Of a stretch of DNA of 46,530 nucleotides, positions 26,054-33,457 are shown piece by piece. Position 1 is the first letter of the stretch. Each line of letters begins with the position of its first letter. Source of the stretch: Thermodesulfovibrionia bacterium (GTDB lineage Bacteria; Nitrospirota; Thermodesulfovibrionia; UBA6902); NCBI GenBank assembly GCA_030646035.1, contig JAUSMY010000055.1, forward strand, positions 1 to 46,530. The letters run 5' to 3'. Both the position numbers and the translations under genes were made by a program. The notes below the pieces were generated by a model. The model did not search any database. It was not told the origin of the DNA and saw only the letters and a list, made by a program, of their open reading frames with translations.

Positions 26054-28296
26054 AAGTGGACAGCTACAACCTGCCCAAGTGAAATCCCGCCGTCATTTGA
26101 TGGAACAAGCTGATGGATCAGAGGAGTAAAACCTTTCTCCTTTAATTTATTAAATGCCCCGGAGAGAAGTATCGCGTTCTGAAATACCCCGCCTGAAAGA
26201 GCAACCTTATTAATGCCTGTTTCATTTCTTAATGACTCTGCAAGAGATATTATTATCTCAATAATTGTGTTGTGAAATATCTTTGCTATGGCATCTGTTG
26301 AAACTCCTGATTGTTTATCTTTCACAATCTCTCTGATCATTGGCCGGAAGTCTATGATACCCTCATTTATGCTGAAGAGATAACCTCCATCTTCATCTGA
26401 GCGTGAAGCCGCCTGCTCAAGCATGACAGCCGCCTGAGCGTGATACGACACATGATGCTTTAAACCGACAATTGAAGCAACGCCGTCAAAGAGCCTTCCC
26501 ATGCTTGTTGTCAAAGGCGAGTTAACACCTTTTCTTATCATATCTAAATAAAATTTCTTCTCCTGTTCAGACAAAGAGAGAAGATCAAACCCGGAAGAAT
26601 CTTCGAATGTCTCATAGAGTAAAGACAAAGCTGTTCTGAAAGGTTCTTTAACAGCCTTCTCTCCTCCGGGCAGGCGGTAAGGATGAAGATGATATAACCT
26701 TTTGAAGCCTGAATATGAAGCGATCAGAACCTCGCTGCCCCATACCGTCTTGTCAGTTCCGTAGCCTGTTCCGTCAAATGCAAATCCAATCACCTCTTCA
26801 TCCTTCTGAATATCATTTTCAGCCATGCATGAAAGTATATGCGCGAAATGGTGCTGGACTTTTACAAGCTTATCTTTGTAATGCTTCTCTCCAAATATTG
26901 TGCTGAAGTATCGCGGATGCATGTCCGCGACAACCACCTCAGGCTTGATATTGAAGAGCATCAAAAAGTCATTGACCGTCTCCTCGTAGAACTCCATTGC
27001 ACGCGGTGTTTCAAGATCTCCTATATGCTGTGATAAATAAACCTTGTCATCAATGCCGACAGCGATCGTATTGTTCAGGTAAGAACCAAGCGCAAGCACC
27101 GGCTTTTTTAGTTTGAAGGGCAATATGACAGGCAGTGGAGCAAATCCTCTTGAGCGCCTTATCGGCATCTGCCGGTCAGCAATTATCCTTACAATTGAAT
27201 CATCACATCTCCTGATTATCTTTCTGTCATGAATTAAAAAATAATCAGCAATGCCTGAAAGCCTTTTGAATGCGTCATCTTCATCCTTTGCAATCGGCTC
27301 ATCTGAAATATTGGCGCTCGTTGCCACAACAGGCCTTTTCAGCTTCTGTAATATTATGTGGTGAAGGGGCGTGTATGGAAGGAATGCGCCTATGGTGTCA
27401 TTGCCCGGAGAGATCGAATCAGGAAGCCTCGCCCCTTTCTTCTTTCTGAGAATGACAATCGGCCGCTCGACAGAGAACAAGGCACGTTCTTCAAGTATGC
27501 TGACATGCGCCTCAGCCTTTATTGATCCAATGCCAGGGAACATGACAGCAACCGGCCTCTCTTCCCTCTGCTTTTTCTCTCTCAGTTTCGTTATTGATTC
27601 AGCATTCCATGCGTCACATAAAAGATGATAACCGCCTAATCCCTTTATGGCGATGATGTTGCCTTCGTTTATAAGTGCAACGCATTGCTCAATAGCCTCA
27701 TCTTTACTGCTTACAGCTTTACCTTTATTGTCAAACAAAGAAACCTCAGGCCCGCAGACAGGGCATGCGTCAGGCTGGGCATGGAACCTTCTGTCTGAAT
27801 GGTCGCCATACTCACTCTCGCAATCAGAACACATCCTGAAATTCTTCATGGATGTATTCTTTCTGTCATATGGCAGGTCTTTTATGATGGTAAAGCGCGG
27901 TCCGCAGTTTGTGCAGTTGGTAAAAGGATAAGCAAACCTTCTGTCGTCTCTATCTGAAACATCCCGCAAGCATTCATCACAGGTCGCTATGTCAGGGAGA
28001 ACAGAGACTCTGATCTCACCTTCTCTCTCACTCTCTTTAATTACAAACTCATTAAATCCCTTATCATGCAGAAAGGAATGATGCATGCCGTATATTCTGG
28101 AGAGCGCCGGTTTCTCCTTCTCAATGCGCAGGAGAAAGTCTGTTAGCAGAGGCTCCTTACCTTCAACTTCGACAACAACTCCGCCTGCGTCATTGCAGAC
28201 ATACCCGTTCAGCCCGATCTCTTTGGCAAGCCTGTAGATGAACGGCCTGAAGCCGACGCCCTGCACAACACCTGTTATATTGATCTTCAGCCTCAT
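26047..28296 (-). CDS. hypF: Carbamoyltransferase HypF ([NiFe]-hydrogenase maturation)
   Basis: Makes the thiocarbamate on HypE that becomes the CN ligand of the Ni-Fe site. About 749 residues. Acylphosphatase domain (VVQGVGFRPFIYRL) at the N-terminus, two C4 zinc fingers (CDECLRDV, CTNCGPRF, CSDCESEY, CPVCGPEV), a YrdC-like domain and a Kae1-like carbamoyltransferase domain (VKVQHHFAHILSCMAEN). The ATG at 28296 is chosen over the in-frame GTG at 28311 because GGAG lies about 9 bases before it. It lies apart from the hydrogenase operon but is on the same strand. Confidence 0.95.
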   Translation of the reverse strand: MRLKINITGVVQGVGFRPFIYRLAKEIGLNGYVCNDAGGVVVEVEGKEPLLTDFLLRIEKEKPALSRIYGMHHSFLHDKGFNEFVIKESEREGEIRVSVLPDIATCDECLRDVSDRDDRRFAYPFTNCTNCGPRFTIIKDLPYDRKNTSMKNFRMCSDCESEYGDHSDRRFHAQPDACPVCGPEVSLFDNKGKAVSSKDEAIEQCVALINEGNIIAIKGLGGYHLLCDAWNAESITKLREKKQREERPVAVMFPGIGSIKAEAHVSILEERALFSVERPIVILRKKKGARLPDSISPGNDTIGAFLPYTPLHHIILQKLKRPVVATSANISDEPIAKDEDDAFKRLSGIADYFLIHDRKIIRRCDDSIVRIIADRQMPIRRSRGFAPLPVILPFKLKKPVLALGSYLNNTIAVGIDDKVYLSQHIGDLETPRAMEFYEETVNDFLMLFNIKPEVVVADMHPRYFSTIFGEKHYKDKLVKVQHHFAHILSCMAENDIQKDEEVIGFAFDGTGYGTDKTVWGSEVLIASYSGFKRLYHLHPYRLPGGEKAVKEPFRTALSLLYETFEDSSGFDLLSLSEQEKKFYLDMIRKGVNSPLTTSMGRLFDGVASIVGLKHHVSYHAQAAVMLEQAASRSDEDGGYLFSINEGIIDFRPMIREIVKDKQSGVSTDAIAKIFHNTIIEIIISLAESLRNETGINKVALSGGVFQNAILLSGAFNKLKEKGFTPLIHQLVPSNDGGISLGQVVAVHFQ

Positions 28297-28365
28297 AATA
28301 ACTTGCTCCACGCAATATATTATATAATTACCAATGACAATTCACGAGGAAGGTTTAATCGATAG

Positions 28366-28776
28366 ATGAGGCTCATACTTTACTACGCGCCGTCATTCTG
28401 GTTTAAGACATACAAAAAGATCCTTGACGATGTGCCTGACCATGATATGGAAGAAATGGTCGAGAACGTTGTTGTGGTATTTTATCAGGCAGAGGAAGGA
28501 GACAGTGAGAAGAAGAGCAGCGTCATATCCAAATTCGTAAAGAACGTCAAATGGGTCGCCGGAAAGTTTGATACTAAAACCATCGTGCTCCATTCCTTCA
28601 GCCACCTCTCAATGTCAAAGGCCGCACCGGAATTGACGAATGAGATAATCACGGATGTAAAGGAACGCCTCTCAAGAACAGGCTACACAATTACTGAAAC
28701 ACCTTTCGGATATCTGAATGAATGGAAGATGCACGTGGCAGGCGAGTCTCTGGCAAAGGTATTTAAAGAGTTTTAG
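28366..28776 (+). CDS. Stand-alone tRNA-Thr editing domain protein
   Basis: 136 residues similar in sequence style to the archaeal-type threonyl-tRNA synthetase editing domain (a DTD-like fold that clears Ser-tRNA-Thr). Visible segments: MRLILYYAPSFWFKTYKKIL at the start, then IVLHSFSHLSMSKAAPE and ETPFGYLNEWKMHVAGESL. The synthetase catalytic parts are absent, so it may act in trans. It sits divergent to hypF. Assignment rests on recognition of the motif, not a search. Confidence 0.7.
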   Translation: MRLILYYAPSFWFKTYKKILDDVPDHDMEEMVENVVVVFYQAEEGDSEKKSSVISKFVKNVKWVAGKFDTKTIVLHSFSHLSMSKAAPELTNEIITDVKERLSRTGYTITETPFGYLNEWKMHVAGESLAKVFKEF

Positions 28777-28783
28777 TGAGAAT

Positions 28784-28820
28784 CCTTTCCCCTCTAAAAA
28801 GAGGGGTGCAGGGGTGTGTT
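28784..28820. repeat. Single arm of the MITE-like repeat; likely terminator
   Basis: CCCCTCTAAAAAGAGGGG forms a hairpin and is followed by TGCAGGGGTGTGTTAA. It matches the left arm of the element at 13612-13696. It lies between convergent genes (the tRNA-Thr editing protein and hypD), where it could terminate both. Confidence 0.55.
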
Positions 28821-28832
28821 AAGAGATATACA

Positions 28833-29876
28833 TTAACTCGTCCTGTACCAGATATTGCATGAGCCTTCCTGAGAAACCATGCATGGGCCTGCGGGACTTT
28901 GCGGAGTGCATGCCTTTTTAAATAGTTTGCATTTTGACGGATAAGCCTTGCCGAGTATGACTTCGCCGCAGATACATCCCGGAATCTTCTCTTCCTTAAC
29001 ATCTTTAAGTTCAAAAACTTTTCTTGCATCTTTTACGAAATACTCGCTCTTCAGCTCAAGCCCTGAATCAGGGATATAGCCTATGCCCCGCCAGTTCACG
29101 CTTGAGACCTCAAAATATTTATGCATTATCCTCTGTGCCTGTATGTTGCCTTCCGGCTTTACAACGCTGCTATAGACATTGGTTGTTCGTGCAACGCCGT
29201 CTTTGATCTGCCTCAATATATCAGCGATGCCGAGCAGAAGGTTCTCCGCCTCAAAACCCGCTACAACTGTAGGAATGCCGTATTTTTCAGAAAATACATT
29301 CCACGCGTTTGAGCCGACAATAGCAGACACATGGCCCGGAGCGATGAAACCGTCTATGCCGATATCAGCATCCTTCACAAGTATCTCCATTATCGCAGGT
29401 GTCAGCCTGTGAGAGCTTAGGATATAAAGGTTATCCGGAACGCCCATTTCAAGTATCGCCGCTGTGGGCGCGGTCGTCGTCTCAAATCCTATTGAGAAGA
29501 AGACGATCTTTTTGTCAGCATGATTCTTCGCGATAGTGATCGCTTCAAAAGGCGATGTGATCATCCTGTAGTTCTTCCCAATGCTTCTTATCGACCCGAT
29601 CTTTGACGGCACTCTCAGCATATCGCCGTATGTAACGAGAATTATATCATCTCTTTTTGAAAGGTTTATGGCGTTGATGATATCGCTTTCCGGACAGACG
29701 CATACAGGGCATCCGGGGCCGGGAATGAGTTCAAGGTTTTGCGGCATTAAACTCCTCATACCTGAAAACGCTATCGTATGCTCATGCGAGCCGCAGACAT
29801 TCATTATCTTTACCTTGCGGTCATGCGGGACAAGTGAGTGGATGTGCTTTATGATCTTTTCTGATTTCTTCAACAT
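28833..29876 (-). CDS. hypD: Hydrogenase maturation protein HypD
   Basis: Scaffold on which the Fe(CN)2CO unit is assembled, together with HypC. 347 residues. Conserved CGSHEHT, GPGCPVCVCP and FSIGFETTTAPTA motifs. The C-terminal cysteines (CICGEVILGK, CKLFKKACTP, GPC) bind a [4Fe-4S] cluster. It is the last gene of the operon, overlapping hypE by 7 bases. Confidence 0.95.
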   Translation of the reverse strand: MLKKSEKIIKHIHSLVPHDRKVKIMNVCGSHEHTIAFSGMRSLMPQNLELIPGPGCPVCVCPESDIINAINLSKRDDIILVTYGDMLRVPSKIGSIRSIGKNYRMITSPFEAITIAKNHADKKIVFFSIGFETTTAPTAAILEMGVPDNLYILSSHRLTPAIMEILVKDADIGIDGFIAPGHVSAIVGSNAWNVFSEKYGIPTVVAGFEAENLLLGIADILRQIKDGVARTTNVYSSVVKPEGNIQAQRIMHKYFEVSSVNWRGIGYIPDSGLELKSEYFVKDARKVFELKDVKEEKIPGCICGEVILGKAYPSKCKLFKKACTPQSPAGPCMVSQEGSCNIWYRTS

Positions 29877-30862
29877 ATCCTCGGAAGCATATCGTCCTCA
29901 AGCATATCAAGCACGCGCTCACCGCCTATCTTTGTTCTGAGCCTCACACCTTTGTGATTTGCCATTATCCTGCCGATGAGAGCCGCGTCCTTTCCTAATG
30001 TATGCTGCCTTAATTTGTTTAGAACCTCATCTGTTGTCTCTTGTGAAGTTATTATAATTGCCTTGCCTTCGTTGGCGAGATAAAGCGGGTCATATCCGAG
30101 CATATCAGAAATGAACTTAACATCATCCCGAACAGGAATATTTTCTTCGTAAATCTCAACGCCAAGATGAGTCTTATCTGCAACCTCAACAAGTACTGTG
30201 GCAGCGCCTCCGCGGGTTGGGTCGCGCATCCATTTCAGTCCGTTAATATCAAAAAGAGGCGTGAGCAAACTATTAAGCGGTGCGCAATCGCTCTCTACGG
30301 ATGCATCTATGTCAAACTCATTCCTTGCTATTGCAACAGCAGTGCCGTGGTCTCCAAGTGTGCCTGTGACAATGACCGCATCGCCGTCTGCGATATTATC
30401 AAGCACAAGAGATTTGACTATCTCACCGACAGCAGTGGTGTTAATGTACAACCCATCGCATTTGCCCCTCTCAACAACCTTTGTATCGCCAGTGACTATC
30501 TTCACCCCTGCGGCTTCCGATGTCATCTTTATGCTCTTAAGCACATCTTTCAGATGGCTGATGAGAAAGCCTTCTTCAATGATGAAGCTGAGTGAAAGAT
30601 ACTTTGGGATCGCGCCGCTTACAGCGAGGTCATTCACAGCTCCGCATACAGCAAGCTTGCCGATATCGCCGCCGGGGAAGAATAGAGGGCGCACGACATA
30701 AGAATCAGTGGTGATGGCTATATGCGGGTTTTCAAAACTTATATAGGCCGCATCCTCAAGAGGCTTAAGTTCGCTCGAATCAAGATATTTGAGAAAGAGC
30801 TTCTCTATCAGGTCCCTTGTGAGCCTGCCTCCGCTGCCGTGTCCAATCTCGATCTTCTTCAT
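29870..30862 (-). CDS. hypE: Hydrogenase maturation protein HypE
   Basis: Dehydrates the thiocarbamate on its C-terminal cysteine to thiocyanate, giving the CN ligands. 330 residues, PurM/AIRS fold. Starts MKKIEIGHGSGGRLTRDLI. The C-terminus is MLPRIC, with the essential last-residue cysteine intact. SelD is a relative in the same superfamily, but the end and context identify this as HypE. It overlaps hypB by 4 bases and hypD by 7. Confidence 0.95.
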   Translation of the reverse strand: MKKIEIGHGSGGRLTRDLIEKLFLKYLDSSELKPLEDAAYISFENPHIAITTDSYVVRPLFFPGGDIGKLAVCGAVNDLAVSGAIPKYLSLSFIIEEGFLISHLKDVLKSIKMTSEAAGVKIVTGDTKVVERGKCDGLYINTTAVGEIVKSLVLDNIADGDAVIVTGTLGDHGTAVAIARNEFDIDASVESDCAPLNSLLTPLFDINGLKWMRDPTRGGAATVLVEVADKTHLGVEIYEENIPVRDDVKFISDMLGYDPLYLANEGKAIIITSQETTDEVLNKLRQHTLGKDAALIGRIMANHKGVRLRTKIGGERVLDMLEDDMLPRIC

Positions 30863-31596
30863 TTCTTAGCTTTCAACTTGCTCCTGAGAAAATCAAACCA
30901 CTCACCCATCCCATAGCCTGTTGTCGCGGATATGACAAATATCTTCAGGTCAGGATTGAGTGACAGCGCATCCTTCTTAACCTTCTCAACATCAAAATCA
31001 AAATGAGGAAGAAGGTCTGATTTGGTGATGATAAAGACATGCGATGTCTTAAATGCCTTTGGATATTTTATGGGTTTATCAGGGCCTTCAGGCACAGATA
31101 CAAGTACGACCCTGACATGCTCGCCAAGATTAAAGAATGACGGGCATACAAGGTTGCCCACATTCTCGATAAAGAGCATATCCATCTTCTTGCCGTGAAG
31201 CTGATGCTCAAGCTCATGCATGCCTTTATGTATAAGCGCTGAGTCAAGATGGCAGGCGCCTCCGGTTGTAAGCTGAACGGCAGGCACGCCCTTCTTCCTT
31301 ATCCTCTCGGCATCAAGGTCGGTCTCTATGTCGCCCTCAAGAACGCCGAGGCTGAATTCATCCTTCAGCGCCTCAGCAGTCTTCTCAAGCAGAGTTGTCT
31401 TGCCGGAGCCGGGTGAGCTTATAAGGTTTAAGGTGAAGATACCGCTTTTGTCAAAATGCTCCCTGTTATGCGCAGCAGCATCTTCATTCGCCTTTAGCAG
31501 GCTCTGATTAATCTCAACCGTCTTTCCTCCCACCTTACCAAGGGGGGAATGAGGGGGGTGTTCGTGACTATGTTCGCATCCGCATGTATCGCACAT
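30859..31596 (-). CDS. hypB: Hydrogenase nickel-incorporation GTPase HypB
   Basis: GTPase that helps insert nickel into the large subunit. 245 residues. N-terminal CDTCGC and a histidine-bearing stretch can bind nickel. P-loop SSPGSGKTTLL, metal site GGACHLDSALI. The stretch that encodes HPPHSPLGKVGGKT (31526-31560) matches the dispersed palindromic repeat seen elsewhere in the window, so the element seems to have been absorbed in frame. The rest is normal. Confidence 0.93.
   Translation of the reverse strand: MCDTCGCEHSHEHPPHSPLGKVGGKTVEINQSLLKANEDAAAHNREHFDKSGIFTLNLISSPGSGKTTLLEKTAEALKDEFSLGVLEGDIETDLDAERIRKKGVPAVQLTTGGACHLDSALIHKGMHELEHQLHGKKMDMLFIENVGNLVCPSFFNLGEHVRVVLVSVPEGPDKPIKYPKAFKTSHVFIITKSDLLPHFDFDVEKVKKDALSLNPDLKIFVISATTGYGMGEWFDFLRSKLKAKK
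31526..31560. repeat. Palindromic repeat arm inside the hypB coding sequence
   Basis: On the plus strand CCTCCCACCTTACCAAGGGG and GGAATGAGGGGGGTG resemble the C- and G-rich arms at 13612-13696 and 28784-28820. It falls in the variable linker between the CxxCxC metal site and the GTPase domain, so it does not break the gene. Confidence 0.5.
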
Positions 31597-31604
31597 ATCT
31601 CTCC

Positions 31605-31955
31605 TTACACTTCCAACTCAATATTAACTATATCCATCTCTTCACCTGAGAGAAGCTTCAATTTGTAAGACTTGCAAAAAGGGCAGGACGGGAAATGTAT
31701 ACTCTCAAGCTGAAAACTATTTTTGCACTCTTTGCATTCATACTCTAAAGGGACTTCTTCAATAAATATCTCTGCTGTTGAGATGAGTGGGTTCTCCAAC
31801 TTTATCGCATCGAACGCGAACTTAAGTGAATCTGTGACAATGCCGCTTGCATTCCCTATTCTCAAATTGACGGCGATGATATGCTTTGCGTTGTTCTCTT
31901 TGGCTATCCTCGCAAGCTCATCCATCATGCTCAAGGCTATTGAGACCTCATGCAC
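31605..31955 (-). CDS. hypA: Hydrogenase nickel-incorporation metallochaperone HypA
   Basis: Binds nickel and hands it over with HypB. GTG at 31955 is the chosen start: AGGAGG lies 6 bases before it, and the protein then begins Met-His-Glu-Val, where His2 is the essential nickel ligand. The ATG at 31970 would bury that histidine at position 7. Zinc-finger cysteines: CKECKNS and CPFCKSYKLK. 116 residues. It overlaps hypC by 8 bases. Confidence 0.93.
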   Translation of the reverse strand: MHEVSIALSMMDELARIAKENNAKHIIAVNLRIGNASGIVTDSLKFAFDAIKLENPLISTAEIFIEEVPLEYECKECKNSFQLESIHFPSCPFCKSYKLKLLSGEEMDIVNIELEV

Positions 31956-32193
31956 CTGCATCCTCCTCATCCATCAGCCTGAGTATCTCATCAAAGCCCT
32001 GCCATATCTCATCAGCCATCTTCTTGTCCACCTTCTCAATGGCAAATCCCACATGGACAATAACATTGTCGCCGATATTCACATCGCCCTCAGGCAGAAG
32101 CTGAAGCCCGATATTGCGCTTCACACCCCTTGCCTCAGCTATTCCTGAGGGATAATTTATCTCTATAACCTGCATCGGTACGCCTACACACAT
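31948..32193 (-). CDS. hypC: Hydrogenase maturation chaperone HypC
   Basis: Small chaperone of 81 residues that carries the Fe unit with HypD and targets it to the large subunit. The N-terminus MCVGVPMQVIEI keeps the essential Cys2. The central segment GDNVIVHVGFAIEKVD is a family mark. Confidence 0.95.
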   Translation of the reverse strand: MCVGVPMQVIEINYPSGIAEARGVKRNIGLQLLPEGDVNIGDNVIVHVGFAIEKVDKKMADEIWQGFDEILRLMDEEDAGA

Positions 32194-32206
32194 AATTATT
32201 TATACC

Positions 32207-32683
32207 TTATTTTTTGATTGGATTAATACCCCATTCACTCAGCTTACCCAAAACCTCTGCATAGAGATCGTAAAACCTTGCCTTTATCTCCTCTGACATC
32301 TCAGTGCTTGTATCCATAGACTTCGGCTGTATCCCTATAAGGCACATCTCAGGCGGGCTTATTCCCATGAGCTTTGCCGCAAATAGCATATCAGGCAGGC
32401 CTATCTGATGCACTGAAAGTTTCTGGCTCAGAAAAGCGGGTATCCTGTCGCCGATGACGGTATCGATAGTGCCGGGCTCTTTCTTGAAGTTTGCAGCGTC
32501 AATTATCAGAAGCCTGTCGCTCCCTTCAATAAAAGGCAGAAGGTCAAGCCCCTTTGTACCGCCGTCTATCAGAGTGACATTGTCAGGGAAAGTATATTCA
32601 TCGTCAAGTTTATTAACGATATGAACCCCGACCCCGTCATCGCTTATGAGAGTGTTGCCTATGCCTAATATGGTTATCTTCAA
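32207..32683 (-). CDS. Hydrogenase maturation endopeptidase (HyaD/HybD type)
   Basis: Cleaves the C-terminal tail of the large subunit after nickel insertion. LGIGNTLISDDGVGV has the Ni-binding aspartate, and the second metal-site histidine is in SVHQIGLPD. TTG at 32683 is taken as the start because GGAGAAGG lies just upstream, giving a 158-residue protein; a TTG at 32695 is possible. Its expected substrate ends DPCMACAVH followed by VVDAEGKE..., consistent with a cleavage site. It is separated from the cytochrome gene by a hairpin. Confidence 0.9.
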   Translation of the reverse strand: MKITILGIGNTLISDDGVGVHIVNKLDDEYTFPDNVTLIDGGTKGLDLLPFIEGSDRLLIIDAANFKKEPGTIDTVIGDRIPAFLSQKLSVHQIGLPDMLFAAKLMGISPPEMCLIGIQPKSMDTSTEMSEEIKARFYDLYAEVLGKLSEWGINPIKK

Positions 32684-32700
32684 AGCCTTCTCCAAAAATC

Positions 32701-32738
32701 AGCCCCGGAAACCTCAATCACTCAGGACTTCCGGGGCT
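32701..32738 (-). terminator. Hairpin between the cytochrome b and endopeptidase genes
   Basis: AGCCCCGGAA (32701-32710) pairs with TTCCGGGGCT (32729-32738), with an 18-base loop. On the minus strand it is followed by GATTTTTGG, a short U-run, so it may reduce transcription from the structural genes into the maturation genes. Confidence 0.6.
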
Positions 32739-32790
32739 ATAGTGTAATTAACCCGTTACTTGCCGTTCATAACTCTTTACGAGATCATTC

Positions 32791-33447
32791 TCACTCTTTA
32801 CCCGTAACAAATTTGTAGCCGTTGAAGATCGAGAGGAGCAGTCCGCTCTTCTCCTTTGAATCAGAAGAGATGACAACATAAACATGAAAGATCGCAAATG
32901 CTATGAGTACATACATCACAAGATGATGGTAGAGCCTGATCACCGGCAGGTACATGAAGCCTCTCATCCATCCGCCGAGCACGAACCAGACCGTACCTGT
33001 ATGATACACTGAATACAATGCAAAGCCTGAGCATATCTCAAAGATGAAGAGCAGAAAGACTATCAGATAGGTGAATCCCGCAAGCACGGTATGCCCCACT
33101 GCATAAGACGGCTTTCTGCTGATAAGGAGATAATACTTGAGCTCCGCAACAAAGCTGCCCATCTTCTCCGCTGTGAACGGGAACCATGAGCAGACGCAGG
33201 CATACTTGTTGCCCATTAACGACCAGTACATACGGATAATGAAGCTGATCAGAAACACATACGCTGAGACAAAATGTATGAACCTCATCCAGCCCATTAT
33301 GTACTCTTTTGTTGTGTAGGCATAGAGATAGGGGTTGCCGATGTATATCCCTGTAATTGCAAAGGCAACTATACTGAGAACAAAGAGCCAGTGGGTAAGC
33401 CTTACCGGAAACTCCCAGACATATACTCTCTTTCGTTCGCTCATCAT
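32791..33447 (-). CDS. Hydrogenase-associated cytochrome b subunit
   Basis: 218 residues with about four membrane helices. Histidines that could ligate haem b include VRLTHWLFVLS, RFIHFVSAY, AVGHTVLAG, YHHLVMYVL and AIFHVYVV. It matches the HyaC/HupC type cytochrome that links periplasmic H2 oxidation to the quinone pool. It begins 11 bases after the large subunit stop with ribosome binding site GGGAGG. Stop is TGA, which shows that TGA is not generally recoded. Confidence 0.9.
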   Translation of the reverse strand: MMSERKRVYVWEFPVRLTHWLFVLSIVAFAITGIYIGNPYLYAYTTKEYIMGWMRFIHFVSAYVFLISFIIRMYWSLMGNKYACVCSWFPFTAEKMGSFVAELKYYLLISRKPSYAVGHTVLAGFTYLIVFLLFIFEICSGFALYSVYHTGTVWFVLGGWMRGFMYLPVIRLYHHLVMYVLIAFAIFHVYVVISSDSKEKSGLLLSIFNGYKFVTGKE

Positions 33448-33457
33448 ATCAGCCTCC

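Noticed and set aside
29870-30862. HypE gene as selD (selenophosphate synthetase)
   Set aside because: Both belong to the AIRS superfamily, but the C-terminal PRIC cysteine, the N-terminus and position in the hyp operon fit HypE. The glycine-rich N-terminal Cys/Sec of SelD is missing.
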